Of a DNA stretch of 64,000 nucleotides, positions 1-9,765 are shown one piece after another (within the stretch, counting starts at the first letter, position 1; each line of letters opens with the position of its first letter). The position numbers were made by a program, and so were the translations under genes. Source of the DNA: Ignavibacteriota bacterium (lineage in GTDB: Bacteria > Bacteroidota > Ignavibacteria > Ignavibacteriales > Ignavibacteriaceae); NCBI GenBank assembly GCA_013285405.1, contig CP053446.1, positions 1,401,985 through 1,465,984 of the forward strand, in the 5' to 3' direction. The notes below the pieces were generated by a model that saw only the letters and a program-made list of their open reading frames with translations, searched no databases and had not been told where the DNA came from.

Positions 1-391
1 TTGTTAAATCTTTTACCGGCTTGGGAAAGGCAAACATTAAAAATGATTTTGCGGCATCCAGATATGTATTAATTGTTGATGCACTGTATCGCTTGTGTTC
101 CATCCACAACTTTAGTTTAGATAAACTCTTTTCAACTTCTGCAGAAACTTTAAACAAGGGCTTTTCTGCTAAACCAGCAGTTTCTATAATTGCCTTATCA
201 TTTAGCGCACCAATCAGTTTACTTAACTCAAATCTGTCTTTAGCAATAAACCATTTGTTCTTGGTTTTACTCCATCTTGCAACACCAAGTGTTTTAACTG
301 CAGAAATTAACCCGGCATCTTTCGGGAATCTTAAAAACACCACGTTGATATTGTGATGTTTTCCCGTCTCGAGAATTATTTTTGGCTTCAT
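1..391 (-). CDS. Tyrosine recombinase/integrase, N-terminal part (cut by window edge)
   Basis: Reading the minus strand from the ATG at 391 gives an open frame to base 1, so only about 130 N-terminal residues are seen. The first 60 residues resemble the arm domain common in Bacteroidota integrases, with the segment ARWSKTKNKWF. Residues from about 103 (LKLWMEHKRYSASTINTYL) match the helical SAM-like core-binding domain of XerC/XerD and phage integrases. The catalytic R-H-R-Y domain lies outside the window, so activity cannot be judged. It starts 28 bases after the hemL stop on the same strand. It could be a housekeeping-type recombinase or the integrase of an element extending leftwards. Confidence 0.75.
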   Translation of the reverse strand, partial: MKPKIILETGKHHNINVVFLRFPKDAGLISAVKTLGVARWSKTKNKWFIAKDRFELSKLIGALNDKAIIETAGLAEKPLFKVSAEVEKSLSKLKLWMEHKRYSASTINTYLDAAKSFLMFAFPKPVKDLT

Positions 392-419
392 CGATAAAAA
401 TCGGCGTTTATGTTTTAGC

Positions 420-1712
420 TTAAATTAATATTTCTGTCAGTGATTCTTTATGTGCCTTAATCGTTTTATCCAAATCTTCTTTGCTATGAGCAGTTGAGAC
501 AAACAAAGCTTCAAACTGTGCCGGTGCAAGATAAATTCCTCTTTTCAGCATTTCGTGAAAATATATTCCATAAAGAAGCGTATCTGATTTCACCGCAGAT
601 TTAAAATCATCAACCGGCTGTTCAGTAAAAAACATGCACATCATCGAACCAACTCTGTTCATTGCATAATTTTTTCCAGCCGCTTTCAGATTTTCCTTGA
701 AACCTTCTTCAAGATATGCAGATTTCTTTTCGAGCGTTTTATAAACCGACGGATGATTCTTAATATATTTAAGCGCAGCATAACCAGCAGCCATTGCAAG
801 AGGATTTCCGCTTAAAGTTCCTGCCTGATAAACAGGTCCAACGGGTGCAATCTTTTCCATTATTTCTCTCTTCCCGCCAAAAGCACCAACAGGTAAACCT
901 CCGCCAATAATTTTTCCGAAAGTGGAAAGATCTGGTTTTATTCCGAGCACTTCCTGCGCACCACCTGCAGCAACACGAAATCCCGTCATCACCTCATCAA
1001 AAATCAAAATTATTTTTTCTTCATCGCAAATTGCACGTAACTCTTTTATGAATTCATCTTTTGCTTTCACGACTCCCATATTCCCGGCAATTGGTTCAAT
1101 TATAATTGCAGCAATTTGCTTTTTATTTGACGAGATTAATTTTTTTACTGAATTAATATCGTTGTAATCAGCAAGCAGTGTATCTGCCGCATTTCCTTTT
1201 GTAACACCGGGAGAAGTTGGAACACCGAGAGTTAAAGCACCGGAACCAGCTTTGATTAAAAAATAATCTGCGTGTCCATGATAACATCCCTCAAACTTTA
1301 TAAATTTTTCTCTTCCTGTAAAACCACGCGCAGCACGAATTGCACTCATTGTTGCTTCTGTTCCACTGTTTACCATTCGCACCATTTCAACTGAAGGCAC
1401 AAGTTCGGTAATTATTTTTGCCATTTTAACTTCAAGTGAAGTTGGCGCACCGAAACTCGTTCCGTTTTTTATAGATTCTGATAAAGCTTTTATTATGAAT
1501 GATGGATTGTGTCCGAACAGATGAGGTCCCCAGCTTCCGATATAATCTATAAACTTATTTCCATCCGCATCCCAGAACTTTGAACCCCTTCCCTTCTTTA
1601 TAAATAACGGATCGCCGCCGACTGATTTAAATGCGCGGACGGGAGAGTTAACTCCACCCGGGATATATTTTTTTGCTTCTTCAAATAATATTTTGCTTTT
1701 AGTTGTATTCAT
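420..1712 (-). CDS. hemL: Glutamate-1-semialdehyde 2,1-aminomutase
   Basis: Converts glutamate-1-semialdehyde to 5-aminolevulinate with PLP, the last step of the C5 route to tetrapyrroles in the cytoplasm. The 430 residues match the usual family length. The N-terminal [11 protein letters not shown] block, the [16 protein letters not shown] motif, the FDEVMTGFR segment and the PLP-lysine motif [18 protein letters not shown] (Lys267) are all present. Ferrochelatase lies about 5 kb away on the opposite strand, so two haem steps are in the window but not in one operon. No other haem genes are adjacent. The identification is secure. Confidence 0.96.
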   Translation of the reverse strand: MNTTKSKILFEEAKKYIPGGVNSPVRAFKSVGGDPLFIKKGRGSKFWDADGNKFIDYIGSWGPHLFGHNPSFIIKALSESIKNGTSFGAPTSLEVKMAKIITELVPSVEMVRMVNSGTEATMSAIRAARGFTGREKFIKFEGCYHGHADYFLIKAGSGALTLGVPTSPGVTKGNAADTLLADYNDINSVKKLISSNKKQIAAIIIEPIAGNMGVVKAKDEFIKELRAICDEEKIILIFDEVMTGFRVAAGGAQEVLGIKPDLSTFGKIIGGGLPVGAFGGKREIMEKIAPVGPVYQAGTLSGNPLAMAAGYAALKYIKNHPSVYKTLEKKSAYLEEGFKENLKAAGKNYAMNRVGSMMCMFFTEQPVDDFKSAVKSDTLLYGIYFHEMLKRGIYLAPAQFEALFVSTAHSKEDLDKTIKAHKESLTEILI

Positions 1713-1746
1713 AAAATTTAATCCTTATAAGAAATCGAACGCTGAG

Positions 1747-1764
1747 CTGCCTGACGGTAGGCAG
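1747..1764. repeat. Short palindrome of the CTGCCT...AGGCAG family
   Basis: Inverted arms CTGCCT and AGGCAG are separated by six bases, upstream of hemL. The same arm pair, extended to seven bases, recurs at 44120-44140 and inside a gene at 58662-58682, so this is a dispersed family. The flanking text (bases 1765-1830), an AATCAGTGTAAATCAGCC-like tract, looks like non-coding intergenic filler. Confidence 0.6.
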
Positions 1765-1835
1765 GTGACGCAGGTTAAGCAGATAAAAAAATCAGTGTAA
1801 ATCAGCCCAATCAGTGTCATCTGCGTTCTATTATT

Positions 1836-3611
1836 TTATTTAAATAGTATTTGATAATCCTTTTCTTTCCCTTTTTTCCACCAGTCTTCAGGAACGACTC
1901 GCCATGAACTTATGATTTCAGGAGTGATTATTTTATTTTCTTCAATCCATTGAATCATTGAATGTCGGAATTCTTTTTCTGTTGATGAAACAATTCTACC
2001 TGGTAAATCTTCCAGAGGAATCTCCGCTCCGCGGGTTAGGTGACCTCCTCCTCCGCTTCCGCGGTAAGAATTAATCGCAGTCAGATAAATAGAATCGGGG
2101 TAAAATAATTTTCCATCCGATAAAGAGTTTATTGTTATTCTATCTCCTGCTGGTTTTGAAACATCTACAATATAATTTAATCCTGCTGCGGAAGAATAGT
2201 TATAAAATCTTTCTTCGGTTTCAGGTATTCCGTATCTGTCAGAATATTTAATGTTTCCGTTTTCATCTTTTTTAAAAAGAATCAGGTCATCATTTTCATT
2301 TTTCATTTGATTGAACCAGCCGCCGTAGGAGAATTCGAGATAGTTTTTAATTTCTTCGCCGGATAGTTTCATAGTATATAGAAAATTTTCATAGTGATAT
2401 AGTTTAAAAACATCCTTCACATAAACCCAGCCCGAGTCAATTTCAGTATCGAATGACAACGGCGCAGTGAACGATATGTCTGCGTTTGTAATGTCTAATT
2501 GTATTTTATGAATTAAATCGACGAACGCAGATGGTCCGAACAAAGATTCCCTTGACGAAATACTTTTTGTAAACCGTCCGATTGGTTTGGTCACATAATT
2601 TTTTACAATGTTAAGATTCATCATGAACTTATTCATAAAAGAATCATCGGGTTTATAATTTTTAGTTTCGATAATTTCGCCCGCGATGTTTTTTCTGATC
2701 CATTTTGATGACGAGCGGTCATATTCAAATTGAATATCAGCAACGGCAATATTTCTTGCCCTTGAGGTTGGACCAAGGATTAAAACGCTGTCTCCACTGA
2801 CGTTAGTTGTTTTAAAATTCCATCCCTGATGATCGTGACCGACGAAAACAATATCGAAACCAGAAACCCTCTCGGCGACAAGCTGTGATGCGTTTTCATT
2901 TTTGTAAGTGTTTTCATCTTCTCCGTCATAAGTATAATCAACACCAGAATGAAATAATCCCACAAGAAGGTCAGGTTTTTCTTTTTCCTTAATTATCTCA
3001 ACCCACCTTTCAGCAGATTCAATCATATCCTCAAACATAATACCCGACCAGAGTTTTTCGGGCAGCCAGCTTGTCACGCCGGGCGTCGTTAACCCAAGAA
3101 CGGCAACACGGATACCGCTTCTCTCAATAATTGTGTAAGGTTCAAAGTACGTTTCCCCGGTATTAATATTCGTTGTATTCGCTGCAAGCCAGGGCATATT
3201 AATTTCATTTCTGAATTTATCATAAACTTCATGACCCGTTTCGATATCGTGATTTCCGATTGTTGCGGCGTCATAGTTCATAAAATTTAAAGCATCGGCG
3301 AATACATTTCGTCCGGTTTCATTAATAAAATTATAGTAATAAGAAATTGGATCTCCCTGAATCAAATCACCATTATCAAGCAAAATTACCTGCTGGCTTT
3401 CTTTATTTCTTTGCGATTGTACATAAGTATAAACCTGGGCAAGTGAACTTGTAGTTGAAATATTGTTAACTAAATCAAAAGGTAATAAAGCACCGTGGAC
3501 ATCGCTTGTTTCGATTATTTTAATATTAACAACCTGTGCAGAAGAAACGGTTTGCAGTGTAAAGAAAAGTAGAATCAACTCAAACAAAACAAACATATTC
3601 TTTTTGATCAT
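1836..3611 (-). CDS. Secreted 5'-nucleotidase / cyclic phosphodiesterase family protein
   Basis: A two-domain UshA/CpdB-like metallophosphoesterase of 591 residues with an N-terminal signal peptide (cut near SSAQ). The metal-binding motifs of the calcineurin-like domain are in order: DVHG near residue 38, DNGDLIQGDP near 80, GNHDIETG near 118, then HSG and GHDHQG. The C-terminal half fits the 5'-nucleotidase C domain that binds the nucleobase. It probably hydrolyses nucleotides or cyclic nucleotides in the periplasm to scavenge phosphate and nucleosides. Exact substrate cannot be told from sequence. It is monocistronic or loosely upstream of hemL (123-base gap). Confidence 0.85.
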   Translation of the reverse strand: MIKKNMFVLFELILLFFTLQTVSSAQVVNIKIIETSDVHGALLPFDLVNNISTTSSLAQVYTYVQSQRNKESQQVILLDNGDLIQGDPISYYYNFINETGRNVFADALNFMNYDAATIGNHDIETGHEVYDKFRNEINMPWLAANTTNINTGETYFEPYTIIERSGIRVAVLGLTTPGVTSWLPEKLWSGIMFEDMIESAERWVEIIKEKEKPDLLVGLFHSGVDYTYDGEDENTYKNENASQLVAERVSGFDIVFVGHDHQGWNFKTTNVSGDSVLILGPTSRARNIAVADIQFEYDRSSSKWIRKNIAGEIIETKNYKPDDSFMNKFMMNLNIVKNYVTKPIGRFTKSISSRESLFGPSAFVDLIHKIQLDITNADISFTAPLSFDTEIDSGWVYVKDVFKLYHYENFLYTMKLSGEEIKNYLEFSYGGWFNQMKNENDDLILFKKDENGNIKYSDRYGIPETEERFYNYSSAAGLNYIVDVSKPAGDRITINSLSDGKLFYPDSIYLTAINSYRGSGGGGHLTRGAEIPLEDLPGRIVSSTEKEFRHSMIQWIEENKIITPEIISSWRVVPEDWWKKGKEKDYQILFK

Positions 3612-3704
3612 ACATTCCGGAGAGTTTGTTGAAAATTTTTCTGCAAAGTTAAGGATAAATATCCATCAATGAACAGAATATAAACGAATGGAAACAGAAT
3701 AATC

Positions 3705-5003
3705 TTAAATTGATTTTATCCAGGCAGCAATTTTTTCTACACCGTCAATTATCGGCGAGCAGTAGATGGTCAAAAATTCATCTGTAATCTGATCTTCGGG
3801 ACTGAAAGTTTCTGCTGCGGCAAGAGCACGGGATCCATCAAAATCAACATAAGCAAGTCTTGCAGTAAATTCTGATTCGGGTCTGCCAAAAACACTACCG
3901 GGAAGAATAGCAACGCCGGTTTCCTCAAGTAATTTTGTAGTCATCTCCGCGCTGGTAAAAATATTTTTTGCTCTGAGTTTGTCCGCATAATTATTAAAAT
4001 TGCAGAAAAGATAAAACGCACCGTCGGGCTCAGGGCATACAATATCAGCAGAAGTAAGAACACCACGAATTTTCTCACCAAGTGCTTTCAGAATCTTCCT
4101 TGCATTCCACAAATATCTTTCGATTTCAATTCCACCTTTGAAAGCTTTCACAGCCGCATATTGAATTGGTGCACTGGTAGCGGTGAATGTTTCACTTGCA
4201 ACCGCAGCCATTGTATCAATTAAATTCTTTAGAGAATCAGGAAAAGTAAATGTGCCAAGTCTCCAGCCGCCGGCGCCGCACCATTTACTCAAACCTCCCG
4301 AAATAATAGTTCCTTCCGGATAAAACCTGGCAATCGAAGTATGGGTTCCACTAAAATCTAGTTCTCCATAAATTTCATCCGATAAAACAATAACACGGAA
4401 TTTTCTTGCTACCGAAGCCAGTTCTTCCAATTCTTCTTTTCTGTATGTAACACCGGTTGGATTTGAAGGATAGTTTAAAATTACCAAACGTGGTCGTGAA
4501 GGATCAGACATACAAATTCTGTGTAAATCATCCGGCAGTAATCTCCATCTGTGATTTTCTTTCTTGTTGATCCACACAATTTGTCTTCCGATTATTTTTG
4601 CCTGCGGTGCATAAGAAACCCAGCTTGGTGTTGGAATAAGTATATCTCCGTAATAAACAAATTGAAGAAGAAACATCAATTCTTTTGAGCCGGGCCCGAT
4701 TAAAATATTTTCAGCATTACATTGAAGATCGTTTCTTCTTGAATGATAATCTGCAACGGCTTCTCTCAATGAAAGCAGACCCTTTACTTGCTGATAATCT
4801 TTCTGAAATGCGTTTGCACGTAATTCCTCAACAACAATTTGGGGAACCGGAAATGGCGAATAACCAAGTCCGAACCTGTAAATTTTTGTCCCCTGTTCCT
4901 TAAGTTTATTTGATAACTCATTAATGTAAAGAGTTGCTGACAGGGACATGCCCCGCACATTAAGATTAAGGCTTAGATCAAAAAAAGAATTTTGGTTATG
5001 CAT
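3705..5003 (-). CDS. PLP-dependent class I/II aminotransferase
   Basis: A 432-residue fold-type I aminotransferase. Visible motifs are NYPSNPTG, the LSDEIYGELDF segment with the pyridine-contacting Asp, and the PLP-lysine segment SGGLSKWCGAGGWRLG (Lys240), which together resemble aspartate aminotransferase relatives. The N terminus has a short extension before the usual start of the fold. It begins four bases after the stop of the KamA-family gene, so the two are surely co-transcribed. That suggests the aminotransferase acts on the product or substrate of the radical SAM enzyme, an inference from spacing only. The substrate is unknown. Confidence 0.85.
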   Translation of the reverse strand: MHNQNSFFDLSLNLNVRGMSLSATLYINELSNKLKEQGTKIYRFGLGYSPFPVPQIVVEELRANAFQKDYQQVKGLLSLREAVADYHSRRNDLQCNAENILIGPGSKELMFLLQFVYYGDILIPTPSWVSYAPQAKIIGRQIVWINKKENHRWRLLPDDLHRICMSDPSRPRLVILNYPSNPTGVTYRKEELEELASVARKFRVIVLSDEIYGELDFSGTHTSIARFYPEGTIISGGLSKWCGAGGWRLGTFTFPDSLKNLIDTMAAVASETFTATSAPIQYAAVKAFKGGIEIERYLWNARKILKALGEKIRGVLTSADIVCPEPDGAFYLFCNFNNYADKLRAKNIFTSAEMTTKLLEETGVAILPGSVFGRPESEFTARLAYVDFDGSRALAAAETFSPEDQITDEFLTIYCSPIIDGVEKIAAWIKSI

Positions 5004-5007
5004 ATAA

Positions 5008-6342
5008 TTATTCGAAATCTATTTCGGTTTCATTAGGTTTAAGAATATTGTTTAGCTCATCCGTAAAGAAAAATTTATCTTCACCAAATGCAGGCTTGAG
5101 ATCGGTGTACCACGTTGCATTCTCATCAAACCGGGTAAAGAAAGATTTAGCCACCCAATCAGATCCTCTGCCTTGAATAAATCGCATTGTGAAAACCGTT
5201 TCATCGCCAATTTCATTAACTCCAAGTATCTGCATTTTACCGGGAAGACAGGACATACTTGGTCCACGCACTGATCTGCAAATCCCGCTAACAGATTGAT
5301 ACGCTTCTCTGAACAGTTTCCAGACATCAACCAGGGGGAGAGAAAAATAATGATCTGCGCCGGTATTTCTCGCCACAAACATATAATAAGGAATGCATCC
5401 AAGAGCAACCTGCTTTTGCCACATCTCAGCCCAAAGTTTCGGTGAATCATTTATGTGCTTTAGTACTGGAGATTGCGTTCTTATAACTGCACCGGTTTTT
5501 AAAATTCTGTCGATTGCTTGTTTAACAGCCGGAGGTTTTAGTTCAACCGGATGATTAAAATGAGCCATAAAGGCAAGATGTTTCCCGGCTTTTTTTACAT
5601 CACTAAAAAGCCGCAATAAATCATCAGCATCATCATCTGCAAGAAACCGGAATGGCCAGTATGCCAAAGCTTTTGTCCCGATACGGATATGACGGAGATG
5701 TTTTAAGTTACTTTCAAGAAGCGGGCGGATATATGTTTCAAGAATTTTGGTTTTCGTAATTAATGGATCGCCACCAGTGAAGAGGACATCAGTTACCTCC
5801 TGATTTTGAGAAATATATTCTGAAAGAATCTCCGCCTGCTTTGATGCGAATTTCAATTCGTCCATTCCTACAAACTGCGGCCATCGAAAACAAAAAGTGC
5901 AGTATGCATGACAGGTTTGTCCCTGCCCCGGGAAGAACAAAATAGTTTCTCTGTATTTATGCTGCATGCCGAAAACTTTTTCTCCGTTCATTTGCGGGAC
6001 ATTGTGATCAAGCTGTCCTGCTGGCTGAGGATTAAGTTCCAGCCTGATTTTATTTGCGGCTTCCTTTATTTCACTTTTTGATGCGCCGTTTGAAATAACA
6101 TTCTTTATAATAATGTAGTGATGTTCACGAAGCATGTTTTTACGGGGAAAAGTTAAAGTAAAAATCGGATCATCAGGAACCTTTTTCCAATCAATAAGAT
6201 TTTCAACAACATAATTATTTGTTTTAAACGGCAGAACAGATCCAACCACATCAATTGCTTCAATTAATTCATCAGAAAGATTTGCAACCTGTGGAATACT
6301 TTTATAATTGTGCAGCATATAGGATTTATATGTCATGTTCAC
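5008..6342 (-). CDS. KamA-family radical SAM protein (lysine 2,3-aminomutase-like)
   Basis: A 444-residue radical SAM protein of the lysine 2,3-aminomutase superfamily. The cluster-binding CxxxCxxC is Cys144, Cys148 and Cys151 (in CHAYCTFCFRWPQF), followed by the FTGGDPL SAM-binding segment. The glycine-rich PLP loop of classical aminomutases (PGGGGK) is not seen; the corresponding place has CLPGKMQILG, which keeps a lysine. This places it in a divergent branch of unknown reaction rather than true lysine aminomutase or EpmB. No beta-lysine acetyltransferase is nearby. It is the first gene of a pair with the downstream aminotransferase. Confidence 0.8.
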   Translation of the reverse strand: MNMTYKSYMLHNYKSIPQVANLSDELIEAIDVVGSVLPFKTNNYVVENLIDWKKVPDDPIFTLTFPRKNMLREHHYIIIKNVISNGASKSEIKEAANKIRLELNPQPAGQLDHNVPQMNGEKVFGMQHKYRETILFFPGQGQTCHAYCTFCFRWPQFVGMDELKFASKQAEILSEYISQNQEVTDVLFTGGDPLITKTKILETYIRPLLESNLKHLRHIRIGTKALAYWPFRFLADDDADDLLRLFSDVKKAGKHLAFMAHFNHPVELKPPAVKQAIDRILKTGAVIRTQSPVLKHINDSPKLWAEMWQKQVALGCIPYYMFVARNTGADHYFSLPLVDVWKLFREAYQSVSGICRSVRGPSMSCLPGKMQILGVNEIGDETVFTMRFIQGRGSDWVAKSFFTRFDENATWYTDLKPAFGEDKFFFTDELNNILKPNETEIDFE

Positions 6343-6640
6343 CTCGTTTTTTTATTAATTCTTATGGTATTTACCGTAGCTTCAGAAAATCACAGATGGC
6401 AAAACCAATTTAAAATAATCTGACTTTTTTTCAAGGCAGAAGCCAAATAAAAATTAATTTCCTGCGATTATAGCCTTAAATCAGGAAATATTTTTTCAGC
6501 AATCGTGCGGAAAGATTTCAGGAAATTGGGGCGTCAGACGAAATGAAAAACCAAGCGTTAAATAACTTTTTATTTAATATTCAATTCAAGACTTGTTAAA
6601 TTTCATATTGAAACTTATACAAATGGATTCCCCTTAACTT

Positions 6641-7681
6641 ATGCAACATAAAACAGCCGTTCTTCTTATAAATCTGGGAACACCTGACAGCTCATCAACA
6701 GGCGATGTAAGAAAATATCTTTTTGAATTTTTAAATGATCCACGAGTAATTGATATGCCTGCAATTGCCAGAACAATACTTGTGAATTTAATTATTGTTC
6801 CGTTTCGTGCCCCAAAGTCGGCAAAAGTTTACCAGGACCTTTGGGCGAATAATGGATTACCTAATGGAATAAAAGAATCACCGATACTTTATTACGGAAA
6901 ATCTGTTCGGGAGAAATTACAAAACGCACTTGGAAATGAATTTGATGTTTACCTTGCCATGAGATATAAAAATCCGTCAATTGAAAATGTCCTCGCAGAT
7001 ATTTACAAAAAAAATTATGAGAAACTTTTGGTTATACCACTATTTCCACAATATGCCTCGGCAACAACCGGATCGGTTATCGAAAAAGTAATGAAGCTTG
7101 TAAGCAAGTGGTGGGTTATTCCCGAAGTAAAATTCGTCAACCAGTTTTATGATGGCAAAGGATATATTGATGCCATTGTTGAACAATCGAAGAAATATGA
7201 ACCTGCTGATTATGATCATATATTATTCAGCTATCACGGACTCCCTCTCCGGCAAGTTGATAAAGTTCATAAAGATGGAGCCGGCTGCGAAAAGCACAAT
7301 TGTGAAACGGAAATAAACGATGCAAATCAATTTTGTTACAAAGCAACTTGTTATGCAACAACAAGACTAATTGCCCAAAGGTTAAATCTATCAAAAGAAA
7401 AATATACTGTTTGCTTTCAATCAAGATTAGATAAGGACTGGCTCGAACCTTTTGCTGATAAGATGATAGTTGACCAGGCAAAAAAAGGAGCGAAAAAATT
7501 ATTGATTTTCAGTCCGGCATTTGTTGCCGATTGCCTGGAAACACTAATTGAGATTGGTGTTGAATATCAAAAATTATTTGAAGAACACGGCGGGGAAAAA
7601 GTTCAACTTGTTGAAAGCTTAAATGATCATCCACTGTGGATTGAAACGTTAAAAGGAATGGTTTTAAAATATTGCAAATGA
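6641..7681 (+). CDS. hemH: Ferrochelatase
   Basis: Inserts ferrous iron into protoporphyrin IX (or acts on coproporphyrin III) at the end of haem synthesis. The 346 residues carry the family start INLGTPDSS, the central FSYHGLPLRQV with the catalytic His near residue 199, a cysteine-rich segment (CEKHNCETE ... CYATT), and FQSRLDKDWLEP. The stop codon overlaps the ATG of the next gene (ATGA), so haem synthesis and the PduS-like protein are translationally coupled. The 298 bases upstream contain no gene. Confidence 0.95.
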   Translation: MQHKTAVLLINLGTPDSSSTGDVRKYLFEFLNDPRVIDMPAIARTILVNLIIVPFRAPKSAKVYQDLWANNGLPNGIKESPILYYGKSVREKLQNALGNEFDVYLAMRYKNPSIENVLADIYKKNYEKLLVIPLFPQYASATTGSVIEKVMKLVSKWWVIPEVKFVNQFYDGKGYIDAIVEQSKKYEPADYDHILFSYHGLPLRQVDKVHKDGAGCEKHNCETEINDANQFCYKATCYATTRLIAQRLNLSKEKYTVCFQSRLDKDWLEPFADKMIVDQAKKGAKKLLIFSPAFVADCLETLIEIGVEYQKLFEEHGGEKVQLVESLNDHPLWIETLKGMVLKYCK

Positions 7682-8988
7682 CACTTCATGAAAAAATATT
7701 AAACGCAGGAGTCGTCGGCGCAGGCGGTGCTGGATTTCCATCTCACATAAAAGCGAAAAACAAAGTTGATTTTGTTATTGCAAATGGTGCTGAATGTGAG
7801 CCACTTATTCATAAAGATTATGAACTAATGTTAAACTTTCCAAAAGAAATTGTTCACGGGTTTGAATTGCTGATGGAGAGCACCTCAGCAAAAAAAAGTT
7901 TTTTCGGTATAAAAGAAAAAAATGAAAAGGTAATTTTGGCAATAAGCAAACACCTGAATGGGAAAACAGAATTAACAAAACTCGGTGATTTTTATCCTTC
8001 CGGAGATGAATTCGAATTAGTATATGCATCAACCGGCAGATTAATTCCTCCGGCAGGAATTCCGCTTGATATTGGATGCGTGGTTAATAATGTGGAAACA
8101 CTTTACAACATTTCTCTTGCTCAAAAAAATATTTCGGTTACAAAGAAATTTATTTGTGTTGCCGGAGCGGTAAAAAAACCATCTTCGTTTTTTGTTCCCA
8201 TTGGAACAAGCTTTAAAGATGTGCTTGAATTTGCTGGCGGAATCAAAACAAAAGATTTTGGAATATTTGTTGGCGGCGTGATGATGGGCTATCTTACTTT
8301 TGATTTAAATGAAGTTGTTAAGAAAACTACAGCCGGACTTATTGTTCTTCCAAAGGATCACTATCTAATCAAAAGAAAAAATCAACCGGAACATAACTGG
8401 CATCGGATTGGAAAATCTGCATGCGATCAATGCAGTTATTGCACCGAGTTTTGTCCGCGCTATTTACTCGGCTATCAGGTTGAGCCGCATAAAGTTATGA
8501 GATCACTTGGTTTTACAAAAACAGGTGCCGCCGTATGGAATCAGATGGCAGAACTTTGCTGTTCCTGCGGACTTTGCACTCTCTATGCCTGCCCAGAAGA
8601 TCTTTATCCCAAAGAAGTCTGTAATAAAGCAAAAATTGAGATGAGAGAAGCTGATGTAAAATTCATTCAGCAGAAACCGGTGAAAGTTCATCCGATTAAA
8701 GATGGCAGAAGAGTTCCTCTTTCACAATTAATAATGAAATTAAAGCTTCAGGATTATGATGTTGAAGCGCCATTCAATCCGGAAAATATATCAGTTAAAA
8801 AAGTCAGAATTCCGCTTCAACAACATATTGGAAAACCAGCACTGCCTGTTGTAAAAAAAGGCGATAAAGTGGATGCCGGACAGTTAATCGGTAAAGTTCC
8901 CGAGGGTGAACTGGGAGCGAATATTCATTCGTCAATAAACGGGAAAGTTAAAGAAGTAACGACAGAAAATATTTTTATTGAGTCATAA
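7678..8988 (+). CDS. pduS: PduS-like RnfC/SLBB Fe-S flavoprotein (cobalamin reductase type)
   Basis: Resembles PduS, the flavin and Fe-S protein that reduces cobalamin inside propanediol microcompartments; it shares an RnfC/NuoF-like core. Visible parts are the glycine-rich GVVGAGGAGFP nucleotide-binding start, NGAECEP, an SLBB-like central region, and two [4Fe-4S] motifs near residues 250-260 (CDQCSYCTEFCP) and 295 (CCSCGLCTLYACP). The ATG at 7678 overlaps the hemH stop as ATGA, which I prefer to the TTG six bases earlier. The next gene is a PduT-like shell protein, which supports the assignment. The electron acceptor is not proven. Confidence 0.8.
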   Translation: MTLHEKILNAGVVGAGGAGFPSHIKAKNKVDFVIANGAECEPLIHKDYELMLNFPKEIVHGFELLMESTSAKKSFFGIKEKNEKVILAISKHLNGKTELTKLGDFYPSGDEFELVYASTGRLIPPAGIPLDIGCVVNNVETLYNISLAQKNISVTKKFICVAGAVKKPSSFFVPIGTSFKDVLEFAGGIKTKDFGIFVGGVMMGYLTFDLNEVVKKTTAGLIVLPKDHYLIKRKNQPEHNWHRIGKSACDQCSYCTEFCPRYLLGYQVEPHKVMRSLGFTKTGAAVWNQMAELCCSCGLCTLYACPEDLYPKEVCNKAKIEMREADVKFIQQKPVKVHPIKDGRRVPLSQLIMKLKLQDYDVEAPFNPENISVKKVRIPLQQHIGKPALPVVKKGDKVDAGQLIGKVPEGELGANIHSSINGKVKEVTTENIFIES

Positions 8989-8997
8989 GGAGTTAAA

Positions 8998-9552
8998 ATG
9001 ATCACAAGAAATTCAATCGGATTAATCGAAATGGGAAGCATTGCTTCCGGAATACAAGCTGCAGACATTATGCTTAAAACTTCCGAAGTAGAACTAATGA
9101 TTTCAAGAACTATCTGTTCCGGAAAATATATGACTTTGATAGCTGGCGATGTTGCAGCAGTAACTTCGGCAGTTGATAATGCCGTGAACATAATCGGATT
9201 TGGAGTGATTGATCAATTTGTAATTCCGAATGTTCATCCGACAATATTTCCAGCGATAGCCGGACACAATAATATACAAATGCTTGAATCACTCGGAATA
9301 GTAGAATCATATTCAGTTGCTTCACTAATTGAAGCTGCAGATGCCGCTGTTAAATCAGCAAAAGTTGAGCTGGTTGAATTACGTCTGGCAATGGCTCTTG
9401 GTGGCAAAGCTTTTTTTAGTGTTACCGGTGATGTTGCGGCGGTCACAAGCGCAGTTGATGCCGGGGCAAAAGTTGTTTCTGAAAAAGGATTGCTCGTTAA
9501 CAAAGTTATCATTGCAAACCCGCGTCAGGAACTGCTTTCGGAGATGATCTGA
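8998..9552 (+). CDS. pduT: PduT-like tandem BMC-domain shell protein
   Basis: A 184-residue trimeric microcompartment shell protein with two tandem BMC domains: residues 5-85 start SIGLIEMGSIASG, and residues 95-180 start MLESLGIVESYSV. Each carries the GDVAAVTSAVD segment. Cys40 in the first domain (RTICSGKY) is in the place where PduT-type proteins hold a pore-centred [4Fe-4S] cluster. An AAGGAG site lies just before the ATG. The pair with PduS suggests electrons pass across a shell through this pore. No other shell or enzyme gene of a compartment is in the window, so the main locus must be elsewhere. Confidence 0.9.
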   Translation: MITRNSIGLIEMGSIASGIQAADIMLKTSEVELMISRTICSGKYMTLIAGDVAAVTSAVDNAVNIIGFGVIDQFVIPNVHPTIFPAIAGHNNIQMLESLGIVESYSVASLIEAADAAVKSAKVELVELRLAMALGGKAFFSVTGDVAAVTSAVDAGAKVVSEKGLLVNKVIIANPRQELLSEMI

Positions 9553-9765
9553 AATGATTTAGTCCGCTAAATAATTTTTTGTTATCGGTTATTATTACTT
9601 CCGCCCTCTCGTTTCTCCAGAATTCACTTGACTATTAGATTTAAAATGTTATCTTGTAGTTGAGATAATAATGAAACTGGTCTTAAGTTTCATCGAACAC
9701 AACTCATTGTTCTTTTCCATTATGATTTAATTAAAACTGATTTACAAAGTTATTTGAGGTTAGTT

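Noticed and set aside
21..356. Plus-strand frame of 111 residues at the left edge
   Set aside because: It lies opposite the integrase frame, has no family features, and the minus-strand frame matches integrase motifs.
9553..9765. Possible promoter with TTGACT near 9628
   Set aside because: No matching -10 box at proper spacing was clear.
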